Assembly (NCBI GenBank): GCA_964017065.1
Contig: OZ024787.1
Coordinates: forward strand, 13,466,068 to 13,530,067
Source: Haliclona indistincta
Taxonomy: Eukaryota > Porifera > Demospongiae > Haplosclerida > Chalinidae
DNA: 64,000 nt
Direction: 5' to 3'
Within the stretch, counting starts at the first letter, position 1, and each line of letters opens with the position of its first letter. The notes under the pieces are model-generated. The model made no database searches. It was not told the origin of the DNA and was given only the letters and a program-made list of their open reading frames with translations. Shown one piece after another: positions 53,326-64,000 of this stretch. The position numbers were made by a program, and so were the translations under genes.

Positions 53326-54050
53326 TCCATTGACATGTAATTGCATTGAGCCCCGCCCTCACCGCAGCTTATAATGATATTCACAATGCGTGGGCGAAAG
53401 GGTACCCGCAGGGTGCACGCTATAATTAATATTCACGGCGCTGCGCGTTGCTATGGTCAGTGTTTCTGAAAAACTAAAGCAGTAGACAGAGCGATATTAG
53501 TAGTATAGCAAGTGCGTCTTAAAAGCTACTCGCATCATAAAATTTAACGGGCTGGCTTGCTCGCAAGAAAACGGAGAGACGCGGTCCATGATCGACGTTA
53601 TGCATAAAACTCGCGGCAAAGACTTCTGTGAGCTCAAGATTCCGGAAAGCACGTTTTGACCAAGCCACAAGCTATTAACAGAGCGATTTTTTCGCTAGCG
53701 CGCCTAGAAAGCACCGTTGCCCTTCGAGCAGCATGGATTTTCCCGTTTTTCTCGGAAATGTGGCGTTTATTTAGAAAAATCGTTCTTTTACGGTAAAGCC
53801 GCGCCCACGTGTTGACGATCGCGATAGAGCTAAAAGACGTCCAGATCCAGCGTGCGATGGCGAAGTTTTATGCCAAAATGCGTATTGGCAAGGGCACTGA
53901 GCGCCATTGGAATGCTAGCTGAGTATACAGTTGCTATAGGCTGTGGTTTGTCGTGTAAACAGTTGCTATATCCATGTCAGCAACCACACAATAATTATAT
54001 TCATAGCAGCCGCACTGTTGGGAGCACCCTTAATGAGGGCGTTGTTTCCA
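53326..54050. other. Region upstream of the kinase gene
   Basis: Contains GAGCCCCGCCCTCACCGC at about 53349, similar to the CaaX promoter boxes, and GCGTGGGCG at 53388. No gene is supported; part of it is probably the kinase promoter. Confidence 0.4.
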
Positions 54051-54051
54051 A

Positions 54052-56372
54052 ATGGCGACCGCGAGTATTCAGCGCTTCCACTCTCGTTGTGGAGGGAACA
54101 TCATCCTCTCAAATAACAACACTGTTGCTAGACGTGTTAAAAGCTATGACGATGGTATTGTATTCACTGAGCAGCCGGTAGCGTTAGGTACCGTATTCCA
54201 AGTGAAGATACTCGAGTACGATGGTGACGCAAGTTTTGCCTTATCCAGTGTGAGTGTCTAGCTGACTAGTGTGTGTACTATAGGTATTAGTTATTGCCCT
54301 CACGCGAGGACATTAACCGACATTAATGACCGCGAGAAAGTCGGTTGCCCGAGTAACGGTCGAGGGCAGCCGACTTTCCCGAGGTCATTAATGTCGGTTA
54401 ATGCCCGAGTTGTGTAGGGCAATAAATGATTTGTTACATAGTTCATCACTGTGAGCGCAATAACATTGCGAAATTTTCAAACTCGCAAAAGACATAACGG
54501 TCTGTTGCTAGCTATAGAATACGCTACGCGCAGTCAATAACCTGCATTAATGCCCCGCCCTCGAATAGAGCAATCCGATTGGTGAAAGATGACGTACTAT
54601 GTAATAATGACTGGTTATTGATTAGTGTTTACTGTTTACTGTGTTGATATCTTACTACCAACAACAGTCTATAGGTATGACCACACAGTGTCCTGATGAT
54701 ATCAGCATTCCTAGTGATGCATTGAAATGGAGTGATCACTCTGACTACTGGATCCTTGATGAAGATACTGTTTATCACGATGATGAAAATGGAGCGCTCA
54801 AAGTTAACCTCTGGTCACTCAGAGAGGGTCAGACTGTTGGTTGCATGGTCTCAACAGAGGGAGAGCTACATATCTATATTGATGATAAGGATAACGGTGT
54901 TGTGTGGACTGGAATACCAACACACAAACCATTCTGGGGTGTGGCTGATGTTTATGCATGTACCAAAAAGATACAATTAGTATCATCTGGTGAGTGACTG
55001 TTGTCCATTACTGTATCTCATGTGCCTCATTCACTCCATCATCTTTCTATGTTCACACCTTTCTCTCTCTTCTCTCTCAGATATTAAACCTCATACAACT
55101 GCTGAAAGTGTTCCTTTATATCGTCAACTTTTAGGCAAGCTGTCTATCACTAAACCACGAGAGCCTCCAACAATACGTCATCGTGAAGGCCGTGTCTCTA
55201 ATCCCCAAACCACACCTCCACAGCAAAAAAGCAGTGGAACAGCAAAAGATACGAACACTGTTATACACCAGTGGATCACTCACCTCCAGCAAGACAATGA
55301 TCACCTCCAGCAAGACAATGGTCGCCTCCAGCAAGACATCACTCGTTTACAGCAAGAGGTTACTAGTCTTCAGCAAAAGAATGTTCATCTAAAGCAAGAC
55401 AATGCTAGTCAAACACAAATCCATCAACAAGAAGTCACTCGTCACCAACAAACCATCACTCAACTTCAGGAAGACAATACTCTCCTAACACAAAACCACC
55501 AGCACGAGATCACTCATCTCCAGGAGGAGGCAAGGCAGCTCCAGTCTAGGTTGGACCAGCAACCTAAGTTAGGTTCAGATACTGACATTAGCTTCTGGGT
55601 TGTGAGCCACAATGAGGTACGACCCACAGGCCAGGTGCTGGGAGAAGGAGGGTGGGGGAGAGTAGTGGTTGGCAGTTTCCGAGGCCAGGATGTAGCTATG
55701 AAACAGCTCCACTCCATCATCAGCTCGTCTGACTACTATAGAGATCTCCTCCGTCGTGAGATCAGCTTGATGGCTAAAGTGCGTCACCCCAACCTGCTGC
55801 TGTTCGTGGCAGCAGTACTGGACAGTCCATCCAACACTCCTATCATCATCACAGAACTCATGGACACCAACCTACGCCAAGCCTATCACAACGCTCAACT
55901 CACTGACAATGGTGTCAAGCTAAGCATACTGAGGGACGTATCCGCTGCACTCAACTACCTCCATCTCCAGTCGAACCCCATCATTCACAGAGATGTGAGC
56001 AGTGCCAACGTCCTGCTGATAGCTCTACCCAACAACAAGTGGAGAGGGAAGCTGTCAGATTTTGGTTCCGCCAACCTTGTACAGCATGCTAGCACTCCTG
56101 GTCCAGGAGCTGCAATGTACACTGCTCCTGAAGTGTTCAAGGGAGAGCAACAGACTACCAAGATGGACGTGTTTAGTTTTGGCAAGCTTCTGTGTGAGGT
56201 GTTGAGCAGTCGTCTTCCTGACCCTGGTGCCTTCTCCTCCATGCTGCAGTCCATGGCCAAGGACTGGCCACTAATGCACCAACTGATCAGCTCATGTGTG
56301 GAACACGACCCTAAAAAGAGACCACCAATGAGTTACATTGTGGATCGGCTAAACCACTTCACCAAACGATGA
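54052..56372 (+). CDS. NHR / coiled-coil / TKL protein kinase
   Basis: Three exons, 54052-54249, 54668-54989 and 55081-56372, join in phase to 603 residues. Residues 1-173 form a NEURALIZED homology repeat (FHSRCGGNIILSNNNTVARR, GIVFTEQP, FQVKI, SIGMTTQCPDD, VGCMVSTEGELHIYIDD, FWGVADVYACTKKIQLV). A Gln-rich coiled coil with repeated HLQQDN heptads covers about 235-333. The kinase domain (about 352-600) has GEGGWGRV at 361, VAMK with K381, E400, HRDVSSANVLL at 476, DFG at 500 and APE at 522, so all catalytic residues are present. The HRDVSSANVLL loop points to the tyrosine-kinase-like group. NHR domains bind partner proteins in NEURL E3 ligases; joining one to a kinase suggests a cytoplasmic signalling protein with oligomerisation through the coil. 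Intron 1 contains dispersed repeat D. Confidence 0.88.
54283..54606 (+). repeat. Dispersed repeat family D, copy 3, in kinase intron 1
   Basis: The fullest copy: CATTAACCGACATTAATGAC and GTCATTAATGTCGGTTAATG form a strong hairpin around AAGTCGG...CCGACTT. It ends at GATGACGTACTATG, like the copy at 4930. Confidence 0.88.
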
Positions 56373-56734
56373 CATCATCCATTCTATTTTTAGTGAAAGC
56401 ACGACTAATATTATTTTTTTGTAGCTTTTTACACAAAATTAATAATTTTTGTTGTGATTATTACAGCGTTTGTTTCCATGGTGATATGTTATTCGTTACC
56501 ATGGTGATTGTTTACTTCAAGCCGGCACTGCATGCTCGCCCACGCATTAATCCTCATCACTAGCTGGATCATCTGGGATCATCATGAAAATTAATAGTGA
56601 AGGATGGCCCACCAGCTGCAGCCACAAGACTAAGCAATTTGACCAAGCCTGGACACCGTGCTGCGCCGTAACCTCCCTCTCAGTGACTATGAGAGAGTGA
56701 TCTCCACTGAGCCGTGTGTGGTAGTGACTATAGC

Positions 56735-56940
56735 TAGTTCAGCTAGTTGCTGTTGATTGACACTTGACATGCATTCAGCTTGTGACAAAATATCAGTTGA
56801 TCTTATGTACAGCCACTGATGTAGGGATCTATAGTCTGTTAGCAAGCCAATCGTGTTACCATTCCATGCATTGCTTGTTCCATGTTAGTTTACATTGTGG
56901 ACCAGTGGTAGATTTCACAACCCTACATCCTTTTGACTTA
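56735..56940. repeat. Foldback family F, copy 4 (one arm)
   Basis: AGCCACTGATGTAGGGATCT, CAATCGTGTTACCATTCCAT, TGGACCAGTGGTAGATTTC and ACCCTACATCCTTTTGA match the right half of 28645-29003. Confidence 0.85.
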
Positions 56941-57043
56941 ACTGCACCTGATGGCAGCAAGCAACCATCCATATTGCTGGTTCAAGAGCAACTGGAACTG
57001 TGTGTGTGTGTGTGTGTGTGTCGTTATCATTGAGAATAAAATT

Positions 57044-57970
57044 ATGCCACGCGGTAGTCGTGGCATATTTAGGGTCGGCCGGAAAACAAGATGGCGGCTA
57101 CACTTAGGCTAAACGCAATAATTCAAGTATATCTTGGCTGTTGACGATATCAGGGGTATTTTAACTACCTAGGGGCTATCCTAAGAGGTAAGCGCTTACA
57201 ATGAGTCTACTAATAAAGACTATAAGGCCAGGTGCTATGGGCGTGAAAAGATGGCGTCTCGCCTGGAGGCACTACTACGGCACTGCCATATCTTCGCCGT
57301 ACGGGCGTTTCAAGCTAATCTAACGTTTTGAAGCTCTTTGCACGATTTGTGCGATTACAAAGAGACCTTCAGAAGCAAAAGAAACCAGGTCTAAGGTGGT
57401 AAACCAGAGTTCACGTGGTCACCCGTTTGTTCATCTTCTTTCTTATTCTTCTTCTTCTTCTTCAGAGAGCCTAGCGCCGTGGCTAGTAAGCTATTCAAGA
57501 CAAAACCTACACAGAAACTACACTAGTCGTTGGGAGCAGTGCACCTGATATCTATTTAAGCCTAAAACACTAGCAGAAGCGAGTATTTTCAAGAAAACAG
57601 CGATTTTTGGTTCATAATCAGACTCCATTCTTTTGAACTCCGTTACTAGGTTACGCCTACTCGCGCACGCCCGTGTATGTAATTATTCTAATACAAGCGC
57701 ACCTTAGTACAAATTGCTTGGCTGCTGCCACTAGCAGTGACTGTGTTCACAGCAGACAACGAGCAAATCGTCACTGTTACACCGGATTTGTCTGTTCAGG
57801 CTTGTAAGAATGCTAGCTTAAGCTTAGCTAATGTTGCATGTTACGTGTTGCATGCAGTGCAGACTGCAGAGTCGATTGAGTGCCATGATTGCTGAGCTGC
57901 CCGGCCGCACTTAGTTTTCTTTATACACTGCATTAGCATAAGTGCCAACTAAGTCATTAATCATAAAAAA
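57044..57970. other. Possible relative of the 27.7-kb element end
   Basis: Starts with the hairpin ATGCCACGCGGTAGTCGTGGCAT (57045-57067 region), followed by GGCCGGAAAACAAGATGGCG, similar to the element arms at 27760-27785 and 29778-29795. A second AAGATGGCG occurs at about 57248 and a TTC repeat at about 57445. No gene is supported. Confidence 0.45.
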
Positions 57971-57978
57971 AGAAAAGA

Positions 57979-58278
57979 AACAAGTAATAAAAACATTTTA
58001 ACCAAAATGGAAGAGATTTAGGGTTGGTACATTTATCGAAAAAGTATGGAAACAAATTAAGATTTGAAATGAAAAGGATTGTAACAATAGCAGTGTAATG
58101 CTACCTCCCTAAATTAACTGCAATCGATAGTTGTGGTTAATTTAACAGGGAGGTAGCATTACACTGCTATTGTTACAATCCTTTTCATTTCAAATCTTAA
58201 TTTGTTTCCATACTTTTTCGATAAATGTACCAACCCTAAATCTCTTCCATTTTGGTTAAAATTTTTTTATTACTTGTT
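57979..58278. repeat. 300-bp near-perfect hairpin element
   Basis: Arms of about 130 bases (AACAAGTAATAAAAACATTT...GCAGTGTAATGCTACCTCCC) are almost exact inverses around a loop of about 40 bases. Confidence 0.93.
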
Positions 58279-58599
58279 AATATAATAATGTCCAGATCAA
58301 CATGAGATACGATGAAATAAGATTGCTTGTTTGAAAGTGTGCATCTGTGACCGAAGTGAGTTTCTAAATCCTACATTGTGCTGGATAGTCAACTCACTTT
58401 CAATCGAAACACTTACTAGATACTATTTTTATGGTTTTTGTACTTGTATTCTTATGGTTTAATTTAAGTTTGGAATAATTTTAGCTTGATAAAGCTATGA
58501 GGTCCTAAGTACGTATAGTGTCATTAAGGCTTATAGGGTTAAACGATACTTTTTAAAGATTCATTGTTGTTTTACTCAATAGAGGTTATTGCAAGCTAG

Positions 58600-64000
<5,401 letters not shown>

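Overview
The window reads as a metazoan nuclear genome of sponge type, most likely a demosponge such as Amphimedon queenslandica. The support is inference: short GT-AG introns (about 50-70 bp in several genes), a ciliary gene (CFAP61), a NEURALIZED-domain tyrosine-kinase-like kinase, an AIG1-type GTPase, a MACPF protein, and a very high load of short inverted-repeat DNA transposons. Two runs of exactly 200 N (13462-13661 and 41301-41500) are scaffold gaps, so the order across them is provisional.

Layout. 1-7 kb: a four-exon BEN-domain gene (+) and an intact Tc1-type DD34E transposase (-) converge between two perfect 30-bp inverted repeats (230-259 and 6994-7023), so they may be one 6.8-kb two-gene transposon. 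It also holds a 589-bp MITE and a 1.6-kb minisatellite. 7.6-13.4 kb: a 52/53-bp tandem array, long unrecognised sequence and a 718-bp element with 9-bp target duplications. 14.4-17.3 kb: a decayed multi-exon gene. 17.5-29.8 kb: two near-identical CaaX-box protein loci (one intact, one frameshifted), an AIG1 GTPase with a frameshift in an A-run, LINE 3' ends, and many foldback elements. 30.8-32.2 kb: an intact secreted-type MACPF gene ending in RDEL, lying between inverted duplicates; one duplicate is the empty site for a 611-bp element carried by the other. 38.9-40.8 kb: the last two exons of a LENG8/SAC3-like gene, then an intact third CaaX paralogue.

41.5-43.9 kb and 58.6-64 kb: two nearly identical copies of the 3' half of CFAP61 (-). 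The first is truncated on both sides (a gap on one side, loss of homology on the other). The second runs to its stop codon and leaves the window on the 5' side. Between them lie a 2.2-kb element with an OTU-protease remnant and a DR1 motif in its inverted repeats, a LINE endonuclease-domain remnant, and a 3.3-kb transposon whose transposase is split into two convergent halves, the catalytic half fused to a PHD finger and split again by a Harbinger-type MITE. A clean three-exon NHR / coiled-coil / TKL kinase gene lies at 54.05-56.37 kb.

The genes do not form one pathway. The supported host genes are CFAP61, the NHR-kinase, the CaaX proteins, the MACPF protein and the LENG8 3' end; most other sequence is transposon-derived. 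Candidates for novelty are the two-gene Tc1 element, the convergent split PHD-transposase, the small CaaX family, the RDEL-ended MACPF protein, the TAGYCTCG element family with 9-bp duplications, and the tandemly amplified splice donor in CFAP61.
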